Positions 44,122 to 51,631 are shown, numbered from the stretch's first letter. The stretch is 51,631 bases of DNA from JAGORY01 sp964517585 (GCA_964517585.1 CAZFCB010000002.1:1-51631), one strand, 5' to 3'. The notes: generated by a model not told the origin, from the letters alone. A program made the numbers and translations.

Positions 44122-46119
44122 TTACCTCGATTGCAAATCGATGGCGTATAATTTTTTCTCGTCGAGAACGTACAGTCGTGTGTCATCAGCATCTACAAAT
44201 AAATCCTTTAAGCGGCCGACTTGTTCGGAATCGAGAACATATTGTTTCAAATAGAGAGAGTCACCCAGATCACCGTCATTCGTCGTTACGACGACACGTT
44301 TCTTGATCGGATCAAGGAAATAGAAATTGCCGCTTGCAGAGGATTTGAAAATTTTCACAACACCATTCAAAGCGTCAGGAGGAAGGTTGCGAATATTAAA
44401 TGTCTGCTTCTCGCCACGCAGTAGTTTCGTGACTTCTCGTTCGTCTGCCTTGCCACCGGACGAAGATGTGTCTCGTAGCACGTACACAGGGCCTGTGATC
44501 GTCATATCTAGGGCACCAGTCAGATCTCCATTCACATTGTACTCAGCGGGTGGACCATAACGATTTGCCAATCGTTCATATTTATAAATCTGTTTCCGCT
44601 CAGGGGCGAGTACGTATAGGTACCGAAGATATACTTTAATATCCGCACCTGTAATCCAACCTGCCGTATCCTCCGTCTTCATTGTCGTCGGCTGGCCGTT
44701 GATAATTTCGACGACACTATTGCCAGTCGTCATGAAGACCTTACTCTGAAAACGTACAAAATTGTCACCGTCTAGAATGAGTTCCTCAGAACCAAGGCGA
44801 TCCGCACTCTCCACTGTATTCAAGGAGACGCTGTAAAGACTCTGTCTATCGTAGACGAGGAATTCCCCATTATTGAGTCCGATAAATCCTTGCGCGAGAA
44901 TATCAGCTTTTTTGCCACTCAAATTTGCCATCACACGTGGAGGCGTGACGCGGATAACGCGGTTCATCTCTTCGCGCTTCGACTTGATGCGGTCAAGTAA
45001 TTCCAGTGCTTCGCTACGGTACAGCCCGCTTTCATTCGTCATCACCTGTCTGGCGCGTTCATCAGCTCGTTCAAGGATTGCATTTGCGCTATCGGTTTCG
45101 CCTGCAAGTTGTCTATTCTCAGCCGTCGTGAGATCCGTATTAATCTGCTTCACAAGTGCGGCAAGATCACCCTTTGTCTGGCTACGCTGGCTACTTAACG
45201 TTAGCTGTACGAGCATCCAAATCATCAGAAATACAGCGGCAGAACCAGCGAGTAAGAGGAGGTGAGCCCGCCTCTTCCTCTCGGGATCATAGAGATCTCT
45301 TAAAAACTGACGCACAGTCACAGTGAGAGACGATGTTGTGTCTTTCATCTTTGATCCACGAACGCGCGTGAAGAGTTTTGACCAATCAAGTCGGCCAACA
45401 ACTCCGCTCACATTGGAGAGTAGTGATGAAGCACTCGCGTTGCGTGTTCTCTCACGACGAGAAACAGGACGCTTCACTTCGCGTGGCTCGTCGGTTTCTT
45501 GAACATTTCCTACGAGTGAGAGATGCAGAACGCACGCAGATTCTTTTTCAGCAGTTAGTGTTTGGATGATTGTTTGTACGGCTGTTTCCCCTCCATGCTG
45601 CACGGTCTGCGCAAGTTGTGCTGGTGTCATGGCGCGCAGAAGCCTTGTCGTAGAAATAATGAAGTGATCACGATTCTGCACAGGTCCACTGACGATGTGC
45701 ATGAAAGCCATAGGTGCTTTGGATCGTGAGTATTCTGTTATCTGAACAGCCGTTCCATCTCGAATGACGTACGCTTCAGCACGTCCAACATGAGAAAGAT
45801 GCAGTGTTCCACTTTGTTCCAGAAGTCCGACAATGGCGTGGACATCTCTCAAGGCTTCTGACAGTACGAAGCCTTTCAGTAGTCCATTTAATTCCTTTAG
45901 TGCACTTTCGAGTCTGTCGTAACCATCGCCTTCACCCTCTAAAACGGCATGCGTAAGAATACTAGTACATTCCTCTAGAAGATTATCACTACCTGCCGGA
46001 CGTCCTTCGCTATGAATGAGAAGGAAAACTCGATCACCTTTTTGATCACCAAGTATGACTGGCACCAAAACGGTACCCGACGGAGCCTTCGTTTGTCCTT
46101 TCCACATCTCAATCTTCAT
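44122..46119 (-). CDS. Phosphatase-like / transmembrane / propeller protein (665 aa)
   Basis: No single family recognised. Residues 10-205 have the rhythm of a PP2C-like phosphatase domain (FLLIHSEGRPAGSDNLLEE, LHLSHVGRAEAYVIRDG, FIISTTRLLRAM), but the acidic metal ligands are not clear, so it may be inactive. A basic linker, a transmembrane helix at 285-308, an extracellular helical stretch (310-400) and then repeated beta strands up to residue 665 follow, suggesting a beta-propeller outside. A sensor linking outside structure to cytoplasm is conceivable. Start MKIEMWKG is chosen; the 44 in-frame codons before it are repeat DNA. Confidence 0.75.
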   Translation of the reverse strand: MKIEMWKGQTKAPSGTVLVPVILGDQKGDRVFLLIHSEGRPAGSDNLLEECTSILTHAVLEGEGDGYDRLESALKELNGLLKGFVLSEALRDVHAIVGLLEQSGTLHLSHVGRAEAYVIRDGTAVQITEYSRSKAPMAFMHIVSGPVQNRDHFIISTTRLLRAMTPAQLAQTVQHGGETAVQTIIQTLTAEKESACVLHLSLVGNVQETDEPREVKRPVSRRERTRNASASSLLSNVSGVVGRLDWSKLFTRVRGSKMKDTTSSLTVTVRQFLRDLYDPERKRRAHLLLLAGSAAVFLMIWMLVQLTLSSQRSQTKGDLAALVKQINTDLTTAENRQLAGETDSANAILERADERARQVMTNESGLYRSEALELLDRIKSKREEMNRVIRVTPPRVMANLSGKKADILAQGFIGLNNGEFLVYDRQSLYSVSLNTVESADRLGSEELILDGDNFVRFQSKVFMTTGNSVVEIINGQPTTMKTEDTAGWITGADIKVYLRYLYVLAPERKQIYKYERLANRYGPPAEYNVNGDLTGALDMTITGPVYVLRDTSSSGGKADEREVTKLLRGEKQTFNIRNLPPDALNGVVKIFKSSASGNFYFLDPIKKRVVVTTNDGDLGDSLYLKQYVLDSEQVGRLKDLFVDADDTRLYVLDEKKLYAIDLQSR

Positions 46120-46149
46120 ACAGTATGAAAGGCTACATCGGGTTGAGGT

Positions 46150-46300
46150 ATATCCGCAAGAAGAGAAGGTGGTGGGTCGATAAAAAAATAGGTTGGGTAG
46201 ACGCAGTAGGTTGGGTAGGTACGTCATAACTCTGTGGAAGTTTTGTAACATTCCTTACCGTACCTATCCTACGTAACCCTCATACCTCACCTAAATCCTA
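46150..46300 (-). repeat. G-rich/C-rich paired arms upstream of the gene ending at 44122
   Basis: On the minus strand GGTGAGGTATGAGGG and ACGTAGGATAGGTACGG are followed, after about 30 bases, by GTACCTACCCAACCTACTG and TCTACCCAACCTA. Third instance of the layout. The remaining gap to rnj (46301-46432) shows nothing clear beyond T-rich sequence. Confidence 0.6.
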
Positions 46301-46432
46301 AACCAATAATTCATTGATTATAAGCCAAAAAAAGGTCATCATGACAAATCATCTGCTTGCTATTTACCACTCAAGAGCGTACGATGACGTCGAGGGTTTT
46401 CCTCACATTCATATTTTTTTTCCAACACACAG

Positions 46433-48283
46433 ATGAAATCTGTTCAAGAGTGGGTGAAGAAGGTGGTGACAAGTGGCGAAGTGCCGCAGGCCAATCAACC
46501 GACTGTACAACCACACAAAGTTTCCTCTCCGCCGTCGAAGGCTGCACCAGCAGTTCCTTCTCCGCGGAATACTCCAGAGACTGCACCAGTCAAAGTACTG
46601 GCTACCGCTCCCGGAGGCAAAGGTCTTAAGCTCTATCCTCTCGGAGGATTTGAGGAAGTAGGCCGCAACTGTTTCGTCATCGACGTTGATGGCGATCTGT
46701 ACATCATCGACCTGGGTCTCCAATTTCCGGAGGAAGACATGCCGGGGATTGACTACCTTATTCCGGATCTCTCTGGACTCCGAGGAAAAGAAAATCGCAT
46801 TAAAGCGATCATCTTTACTCACGGTCACTTAGACCACATCGGTGCCGTGCAACACGTATTGCCTAGCCTCCGATTTCCGCCATGCTATGGCACAAAACTC
46901 ACCATGGCGTTCGTCAAAAAACGCCTCGATGAGGAAAAACTGACGAGCCAAGCCAAGCTTCACACTGTGGATTTTGGCAAGCCTCTCCAGCTTGGGAACG
47001 TCAAGATCGAATTCCTCCGCGTGACGCACTCGATCCCCGACAGTGCCGCTATCGCAGTACACACGCCGTACGGAACGATCGTACATACTGGTGACTTCAA
47101 GTTCGACTTAACACCAATGAACGAACCACCCGCTGATTTTCAGCGTCTTGCTGAACTTGGAGACGAGGGAGTTCTTGCGATCATCGCAGATTCTACGAAC
47201 GCAACAAAACCAGGAAACGCTCTTTCAGAGAAAGCGATTTCTGCGACGCTCTTTCAGCTCATGCGTGACGCGAAAGGTCGACTCATCATCTCTACTTTCA
47301 GCTCACTTTTGAATCGTTTACAGCAAGTGATTGAACACGCGAAGACGCTCAATCGCAAAGTGTATGTTTCCGGTCGTTCCATGGAAACCAATATTGAAAT
47401 TGCTCAGTCACTTGGATACATATCAGTTCCTCGCGGCATGATTCGTAAAGTCGGCCCCGGCATGGACAAAGTTCCAGACCGTGAAATGGTGATTCTCACC
47501 ACTGGATCTCAAGGTGAAGAGCGCGCAAGCCTCGCACGCATGGGACTCGGAGTGCATCAACATGTACGCATGAAAAAGGGCGACACAGTCATTCTTTCTA
47601 GTAACCCAATTCTCGGTAACGAACGCGCGGTTGCCAAAGTCGTAAATAACCTGAATCTTCTCGGAGCAAAGGTACTCACGAATCAGGAACTTGCATTGCA
47701 TACCACTGGTCACGGATATCAGAACGACATTCTTCTGATGCATAGACTTGTCCGAGCCAAGCACGTCATCCCAGAACACGGTGAACCGTACATGCGCGCG
47801 GCGCATGCGGACCTCGCGCGCACTATTGGTTACGAAGACAATCAGATTCATCTCCTCGTGAACGGTGAAATTCTTGAATTCGATTCACAGGGTGCCGCGC
47901 GCAGATCCAAGCATAAGCTACCGGCGAATGACATCATCATCGATGGTCATAGCCAAGGAGCGGAAGGCTCCAGGATTATGGATGATCGTAAGATCATGAA
48001 CAACGCAGGAATCTTCGTCGCTGTTTTGAAGGTCTACGCAGAGTCCATGCGCCTTGTCTCCGATCCACTTCTTCTCTCCCGGGGATTCGTCTACGGGACT
48101 GAGATGCTCAGTACGAACAAAGACGCCACTGCGGTGATCCGCAAAGCGTACGAAGATGCACTTGGCCGTGGTCAGAAAGACATGAAGGAGCTCAAGCGTG
48201 AAGTCACAGGAGCGCTCTTTCGTTTCTTCCGTCACAGGCTCGATCGCGAACCGATGGTGATGCCAATTATCATCGAGGTCTAA
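46433..48283 (+). CDS. rnj: Ribonuclease J
   Basis: 616 residues; 5'-exo/endoribonuclease of the metallo-beta-lactamase/beta-CASP family, central to mRNA decay in bacteria without RNase E. An extra Pro/Ala-rich N-terminal tail (residues 12-60) precedes LKLYPLGGFEEVGRNCFV. The metal motif is THGHLDH (129-135). VHTGDFKFD, ADSTNATKPG, STFSS (beta-CASP) and HTTGHGYQNDI with PEHGEP complete the set. The usual HVSGH is HTTGH here. Full C-terminal domain. No Shine-Dalgarno or close -10. Confidence 0.95.
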   Translation: MKSVQEWVKKVVTSGEVPQANQPTVQPHKVSSPPSKAAPAVPSPRNTPETAPVKVLATAPGGKGLKLYPLGGFEEVGRNCFVIDVDGDLYIIDLGLQFPEEDMPGIDYLIPDLSGLRGKENRIKAIIFTHGHLDHIGAVQHVLPSLRFPPCYGTKLTMAFVKKRLDEEKLTSQAKLHTVDFGKPLQLGNVKIEFLRVTHSIPDSAAIAVHTPYGTIVHTGDFKFDLTPMNEPPADFQRLAELGDEGVLAIIADSTNATKPGNALSEKAISATLFQLMRDAKGRLIISTFSSLLNRLQQVIEHAKTLNRKVYVSGRSMETNIEIAQSLGYISVPRGMIRKVGPGMDKVPDREMVILTTGSQGEERASLARMGLGVHQHVRMKKGDTVILSSNPILGNERAVAKVVNNLNLLGAKVLTNQELALHTTGHGYQNDILLMHRLVRAKHVIPEHGEPYMRAAHADLARTIGYEDNQIHLLVNGEILEFDSQGAARRSKHKLPANDIIIDGHSQGAEGSRIMDDRKIMNNAGIFVAVLKVYAESMRLVSDPLLLSRGFVYGTEMLSTNKDATAVIRKAYEDALGRGQKDMKELKREVTGALFRFFRHRLDREPMVMPIIIEV

Positions 48284-48347
48284 ATTCTTTTAAAAATTTC
48301 CATCCGACTCTTGCCCAGCGTAGCCCGTAGGCGAAGGTCGGTTGATC

Positions 48348-48370
48348 ATGCCGATCATCATCGAGGTGTA
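48348..48370 (+). repeat. Echo of the rnj 3' end
   Basis: ATGCCGATCATCATCGAGGT closely repeats the last rnj codons (MPIIIEV, near 48260), with three differences in 20 bases. It lies 65 bases after the rnj stop and has no reading frame of its own. Confidence 0.7.
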
Positions 48371-48384
48371 CGTTCGATTGTGAG

Positions 48385-48412
48385 GTAGAGACGCAAAATT
48401 TTGCGTCTCTAC
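48385..48412. repeat. Perfect 28-bp GTAGAGACGC palindrome
   Basis: GTAGAGACGCAAAA followed by its exact reverse complement. A second copy with one mismatch lies inside pyrC (49832-49859), and the same arms bracket 22614-22693. REP-like element. The rest of the 215-base gap between rnj and the HAD gene shows nothing else beyond the rnj echo. Confidence 0.95.
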
Positions 48413-48481
48413 ACATGAAAACACCTCATACTGTTTTCTCGTCTTTTTCCTGAGCAGACTCTTGAACTACTTCGCTGTCGA

Positions 48482-48490
48482 TGCTTCAAT
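48482..48490 (+). promoter_or_regulatory. Extended -10 for the HAD gene
   Basis: TGc-TTCAAT-gatcgttc-ATG, 8-base spacing. Confidence 0.45.
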
Positions 48491-48498
48491 GATCGTTC

Positions 48499-49134
48499 AT
48501 GAAATTTGACGCAGTTCTCTTCGATTTAGACGGCACGCTCATCCATACAACGCATCTGTACGAAGAAGCGTGCATCGCTGGTATGCACTCCATTGGGCTT
48601 GATTTTTCTTCTGACGATTTCCGTAGGCTCTATCCTCTGAGTTATTCCATGGGAAGTTGGATTACGGAAAAAGGTGGTGATCCTACAAGACTCGAAGAAG
48701 TTCGCGCAGCGCGCGACGTCCTGTATCACGAACTTTTAGCAACACGGAGCGAGTACTGCGATGGCGCACTTGAACTGCTGGAATTCCTGAAAGATCATCC
48801 GACTGGCGTCATCACAAATTCGTGGAGGTCGTATGTGGACGCCTCTCATAAGAAACTTTCAATCTACGATTTCCTGAAAGAGATAGTGACTGCCGATGAC
48901 ATGGGTGATTTCTGCAAACCTCACCCACACGGTCTTCTGCTTCTTGCAGATCGGCTCAAAGCCGACCCGAAGAAGTCAGTCTACGTTGGCGATCAAACAT
49001 TCGATCTCCATGCAGCAAAAGCCGCAGGAATGACTGCGTGCCTCGTCCGTGGCTTACATTCACCAAAGGACGCCGAGGAGCACGCAGACATCATCGTTGA
49101 GTCGCTTGCGGAATTGCAGATGGAAATTCAGTGA
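48499..49134 (+). CDS. HAD-superfamily hydrolase (phosphoglycolate phosphatase-like)
   Basis: 211 residues, HAD subfamily IA. Motif I FDLDGT (nucleophile Asp9, Asp11), motif II ITNSW, motif III Lys in FCKPHPHG and motif IV VGDQTFD. A helical cap lies between residues 15 and 90. Substrate unknown; small phosphomonoesters such as phosphoglycolate or pyrimidine nucleotides are typical. It ends 7 bases inside the convergent pyrC end. Confidence 0.9.
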   Translation: MKFDAVLFDLDGTLIHTTHLYEEACIAGMHSIGLDFSSDDFRRLYPLSYSMGSWITEKGGDPTRLEEVRAARDVLYHELLATRSEYCDGALELLEFLKDHPTGVITNSWRSYVDASHKKLSIYDFLKEIVTADDMGDFCKPHPHGLLLLADRLKADPKKSVYVGDQTFDLHAAKAAGMTACLVRGLHSPKDAEEHADIIVESLAELQMEIQ

Positions 49135-50468
49135 GCGATCACTTGCACAACTTTTCCCTTTACGTGCCAACCTTCAAACGGTGTCCATCCACATTTACTC
49201 TTCAAGTTTTTTCCTGTGATCGTCCATTCGACATCCGGATCAACAAGTGCGATGCGCGCGGGCTTTTTTTCTTCGATACCGTTGGCACCGAGATGGAAAA
49301 TTGTATTGGGATTTGTGAAGCAGAGGCGAACGATGTCGGCATACGGCAGTTGGCAGTTAGTAGTTAGCAGTTGGCCGGAAGGATGAGGAGATTGGCCGCT
49401 CGCGATACTCAGTAGCAACGGCAGCATCGTTTCCACGCCCGGCACACCACTTGGGGCAGAAAGGGGCTCTCCTGTGCGCTTTTCTTCCAGTGTGTGCGGT
49501 GCATGATCCGTCGCGATGCAATCGACAGTGCCATCGTTGATGCCGGCCCACAGTGCGTCGCGGTCTGCAATCGTCCGCAGTGGTGGGTTCATTTTCCCGA
49601 GTGTTCCCAATGTCTGATAATCATCGACCGTGAGAAACAGATGATGCGGGGCGACTTCGCACGTAATCGGTAGGCCCTCTTTCTTTGCTGCTTGTACGAT
49701 CAGGAGGCTTTTTGCCGTCGATAGATGCGCGATGTGTAGCGCAGCTCCTGTTTTCTTTGCCATAGCTACGGCCTCACGGATCGACTTTTCTTCAGATTCA
49801 GGTGGACGCATTTTTGAATGGGCACTCACAGGTAGAGACGCAAAATTTTGCGTCTCTGCGATTGCCCGTTTGGCATTCTCATTCATTTCCGAATCTTCAC
49901 AGTGTGCGATGAGTGGGATCTTGAGATCCGCGCACGTCTGGAAAATTTCTTCGAGAATGCCACCATCTACTTTCTGATCTCCCGTGGAGTGATCGAGGTA
50001 CAGTTTTACACCAGAGCAGTGATGCTTGAGACGCTTCAGTTCCATCGACTCTCCTGTCCACAGGTCTCTGAGTGTTTGCAGATGCGCTGCTTCGGTCACG
50101 CCAAAGTAAAACCGAAGATCACATTGGTCGATGTTTGCAGCACGCCGTACTTTGTCTGCGAGCGCGGCGATGGTGACGGTTGGTGGAATAGTATTTGGCA
50201 TTTCACAGACAAGACCAATACCTCCTGCAAGTGCCGATTCTGATTCAGTTTCCATCGTTGCCTTGTGCTCAAGCCCAGGCTCACGAAAGTGCACATGACA
50301 GTCGATCAGAAGAGGAAAAAGAAGTTTCCCTGATGCATCAATGATATTCGCATCCTTGTGATCTGCGCCTAGTTTCAAGTGCTCGATGATTCCATCAATG
50401 CCGATGAGTATGTCGGTTTTCTCGCCTGTCATTGCCAGTGTACCGCCTCGGATGAGAGTTTTTTTCAT
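49128..50468 (-). CDS. pyrC: Dihydroorotase
   Basis: 446 residues, class I (PyrC/allantoinase-like) amidohydrolase that closes carbamoyl-aspartate to dihydroorotate. DCHVHFREPG (56-65), GVKLYLDH with the carboxylated Lys155, IAHCED, LHIAHLST and CIATDHAPH give the metal centre. Two repeat elements are translated within it: a GTAGAGAC palindrome as residues 204-213, just after the HCED region, and a heptamer array as residues 365-374. Neither breaks the frame, so the protein seems to tolerate them. Same strand as pyrB; 97 bases separate them. Confidence 0.94.
   Translation of the reverse strand: MKKTLIRGGTLAMTGEKTDILIGIDGIIEHLKLGADHKDANIIDASGKLLFPLLIDCHVHFREPGLEHKATMETESESALAGGIGLVCEMPNTIPPTVTIAALADKVRRAANIDQCDLRFYFGVTEAAHLQTLRDLWTGESMELKRLKHHCSGVKLYLDHSTGDQKVDGGILEEIFQTCADLKIPLIAHCEDSEMNENAKRAIAETQNFASLPVSAHSKMRPPESEEKSIREAVAMAKKTGAALHIAHLSTAKSLLIVQAAKKEGLPITCEVAPHHLFLTVDDYQTLGTLGKMNPPLRTIADRDALWAGINDGTVDCIATDHAPHTLEEKRTGEPLSAPSGVPGVETMLPLLLSIASGQSPHPSGQLLTTNCQLPYADIVRLCFTNPNTIFHLGANGIEEKKPARIALVDPDVEWTITGKNLKSKCGWTPFEGWHVKGKVVQVIAH
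49347..49374. repeat. Four degenerate CAGTTRG heptamers inside pyrC
   Basis: CAGTTGG, CAGTTAG, TAGTTAG and CAGTTGG in tandem, translated on the minus strand as a QLLTTNCQL-type loop. Confidence 0.85.
49832..49859. repeat. GTAGAGACGC palindrome inside pyrC
   Basis: Same 28 bases as 48385-48412 with one change near the end; the inner 24 bases (49834-49857) are a perfect palindrome. Read on the minus strand as AETQNFASLP. Confidence 0.95.
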
Positions 50469-50565
50469 AAGCTGTAGTAGGCTGCATCAGCATGCCACGA
50501 AACAGTTTCTTTGTCCCATACATTTGGGTTTTTATTGATATTTTTTCTTACATAACGTCATGTGT

Positions 50566-51483
50566 TCACACTTTTCCAAGGAGCATCGCAAGAAGTGCCA
50601 TTCGTACTGGTACGCCATTTCCAGCCTGCCTGAAATATGCGGCATTTGGGAGTGCATCTACCTCCGTCGCGATCTCACCGACGCGAGGGAGAGGATGCAT
50701 GATGGTGACCGTCTTTCCTTTCAGTTGCTTGGCCGTGAGGATGTATTTGAGCTTCAGTCGCTCGTACTCGCTCTTGTCGGTGAAGCGTTCCTGCTGGACG
50801 CGCGTCATGTACATAATGTCGCAGTCGAGTCCTGCCGCGATGTCATCGTACTGCTGGTACGGGATTTTTTTCTCATCCAAGAAACTCGTTACTTTTTCTG
50901 GCATCGTCAGTTCACTTGGTGAAATGAGCGTGAAGCTCACATCCGAGTAGAGTCCGAGCAGATACGAAAGCGAGTGCACCGTGCGTCCGTACCGCAAATC
51001 TCCGACCATTGCGATCTTCAGTCCATCTACTTTCCCTCGTTCGCTATTGATCGTGTAGAGATCCAGAAGTGCCTGTGTCGGATGCTGGCCTGGGCCGTCA
51101 CCTGCGTTAATGAACGGCACCTTGGATGCAGATGCTGCTTTGTCTGCGCTTCCTTGATCAGGGTGACGCATTGCGATGATGTCGGCGTACTGACCGACCA
51201 TTTCCATCGTGTCTTCAATGGTCTCGCCTTTGTAGAGCGAGCTAAATTGGATTCCTTCCGCGGTTAGCACGTCACCGCCGAGCCGAAGCATCGCAGTCTC
51301 AAAGCTGAGCCGAGTTCGCGTGCTTGGTTCGTAGAAAAGCGACGCGAGGACCTTACCTTTCAGGAGATCACTTTTCCCTTTCGTTCGCACTTTTTCCATG
51401 TCTCCTGCAACCCGAAGAATCTCCTCCGTATCAACTCGACTCAGTTGCTTGGTAGAAGTGAGGTGCGTGAAGGGGAGTGGCAT
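50566..51483 (-). CDS. pyrB: Aspartate carbamoyltransferase catalytic subunit
   Basis: 305 residues, usual length; condenses carbamoyl phosphate and aspartate in pyrimidine synthesis. YEPSTRTRLSFE (STRTR at 54-58) binds carbamoyl phosphate. GDGPGQHPTQALLDLYTI, GDLRYGRTVHSL and MHPLPRVGEI complete the active site. No pyrI regulatory gene is adjacent. Two promoters are visible: a near-leaderless one 8 bases from ATG and a consensus one whose -35 lies 12 bases from the terminal repeat. Confidence 0.97.
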   Translation of the reverse strand: MPLPFTHLTSTKQLSRVDTEEILRVAGDMEKVRTKGKSDLLKGKVLASLFYEPSTRTRLSFETAMLRLGGDVLTAEGIQFSSLYKGETIEDTMEMVGQYADIIAMRHPDQGSADKAASASKVPFINAGDGPGQHPTQALLDLYTINSERGKVDGLKIAMVGDLRYGRTVHSLSYLLGLYSDVSFTLISPSELTMPEKVTSFLDEKKIPYQQYDDIAAGLDCDIMYMTRVQQERFTDKSEYERLKLKYILTAKQLKGKTVTIMHPLPRVGEIATEVDALPNAAYFRQAGNGVPVRMALLAMLLGKV

Positions 51484-51491
51484 CGGCGGTT

Positions 51492-51497
51492 ATTGTA
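51492..51497 (-). promoter_or_regulatory. Proximal -10 of pyrB
   Basis: TACAAT-aaccgccg-ATG on the minus strand, 8-base spacing. Confidence 0.5.
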
Positions 51498-51536
51498 CCG
51501 GAAAGCGATAAACGTCACACAGTGCTTACTATAGTT

Positions 51537-51564
51537 AGTATAACATTATCGTATTTTATGTCAA
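51537..51564 (-). promoter_or_regulatory. Distal pyrB promoter
   Basis: TTGACA (51559-51564), 16-base spacer, TATACT (51537-51542). Consensus -35. It would give a leader of about 50 bases. Its -35 begins exactly 12 bases inside the 53-bp repeat. Confidence 0.7.
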
Positions 51565-51576
51565 TAAACAGCATCG

Positions 51577-51629
51577 GGGTATATACCAGTTATTGGCGCA
51601 GGGATTAAGGTCTTCTCACCCTTTTCCCT
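51577..51629 (-). repeat. 53-bp inverted repeat, right copy
   Basis: Exact reverse complement of bases 1-53. Two further bases (51630-51631) extend beyond what the left end shows. Confidence 0.9.
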
Positions 51630-51631
51630 CT

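Noticed and set aside
46120..46251. N-terminal extension of the phosphatase-like protein
   Set aside because: It is repeat-encoded (YLPNLLRLPNL) and has no promoter in front; MKIEMWKG is the better start.
1..51631. A linear plasmid or phage with terminal inverted repeats
   Set aside because: The content is chromosomal housekeeping (dnaE, dnaN, aspS, gltX, murA, pyrB), and 53 bp at a contig edge is better explained by a dispersed repeat that stopped assembly.
1..51631. Recoded UGA (glycine) as in Gracilibacteria
   Set aside because: TGA ends many genes at the expected length and forms the ATGA overlaps; no protein needs read-through.
1..51631. CRISPR array
   Set aside because: No regularly spaced 25-40 bp direct repeats and no cas gene; the repeats found are palindromes and heptamer arrays.

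Overview
The window reads as a stretch of chromosome from a Candidate Phyla Radiation (Patescibacteria) bacterium, most probably of the Peribacteria type. This placement is an inference from gene content, not a database result. The genes are compact and often overlap. Many secreted proteins are unrecognisable. There is a small four-helix-bundle protein, a non-discriminating-type AspRS and peptidoglycan genes. UGA is used as a stop throughout, including in many ATGA overlaps, which argues against the Gracilibacteria/Absconditabacteria code in which UGA is glycine.

Layout. 1-6086: a 53-bp repeat, a self-contained 36-residue gene, an S-layer-homology protein, two coupled unknown genes, a small basic protein, tRNA-Leu(UAG) and a charged coiled-coil protein. 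6087-13180 (minus): aspS, four-helix-bundle protein, nrdR, tsaC, dnaE. 13237-21527 (minus): five exported or membrane-anchored unknown genes, every junction an ATGA overlap. 21739-30743: ssb with two OB folds, murB, a membrane protein, gltX, a lipoprotein cyclophilin, murG and ftsW, then divergently lspA and murA. 30895-35279: a metallo-beta-lactamase-like protein without its metal site, tRNA-Arg(CCU), GNAT, DUF1428, small proteins, a probably foreign secreted protein and a Kazal-domain protein. 35310-44078: mfd, dnaN with a probable replication origin upstream, a GlmU-like protein, a ComEC-like hydrolase, an LPETG-anchored protein and a nucleotidyltransferase. 44122-51483: a phosphatase-like/propeller membrane protein, rnj, a HAD hydrolase, pyrC and pyrB.

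How the parts work together. Wall synthesis (murA, murB, murG, ftsW, lspA) fits with SLH and LPETG surface proteins in a thick-walled, probably monoderm cell. dnaE, dnaN, ssb, mfd and the DnaA-box region form a replication/repair set. pyrB and pyrC supply pyrimidine synthesis.

Two signals stand out. First, about 17 genes have a -10 hexamer (often TGn-TAnAAT/TACACT) ending 6 to 9 bases before the start codon, with no Shine-Dalgarno, so leaderless mRNAs look like the norm for the first gene of a transcription unit. This resolved many start codons. Second, the 8.3-kb five-gene exported operon is the best candidate for an undescribed system. Several dispersed repeats (a GTAGAGAC palindrome, heptamer arrays, paired G-rich/C-rich arms) sit in or beside essential genes, some in frame. 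The two window ends carry the same 53-bp repeat in opposite orientation, each exactly 12 bases from a -35 hexamer.
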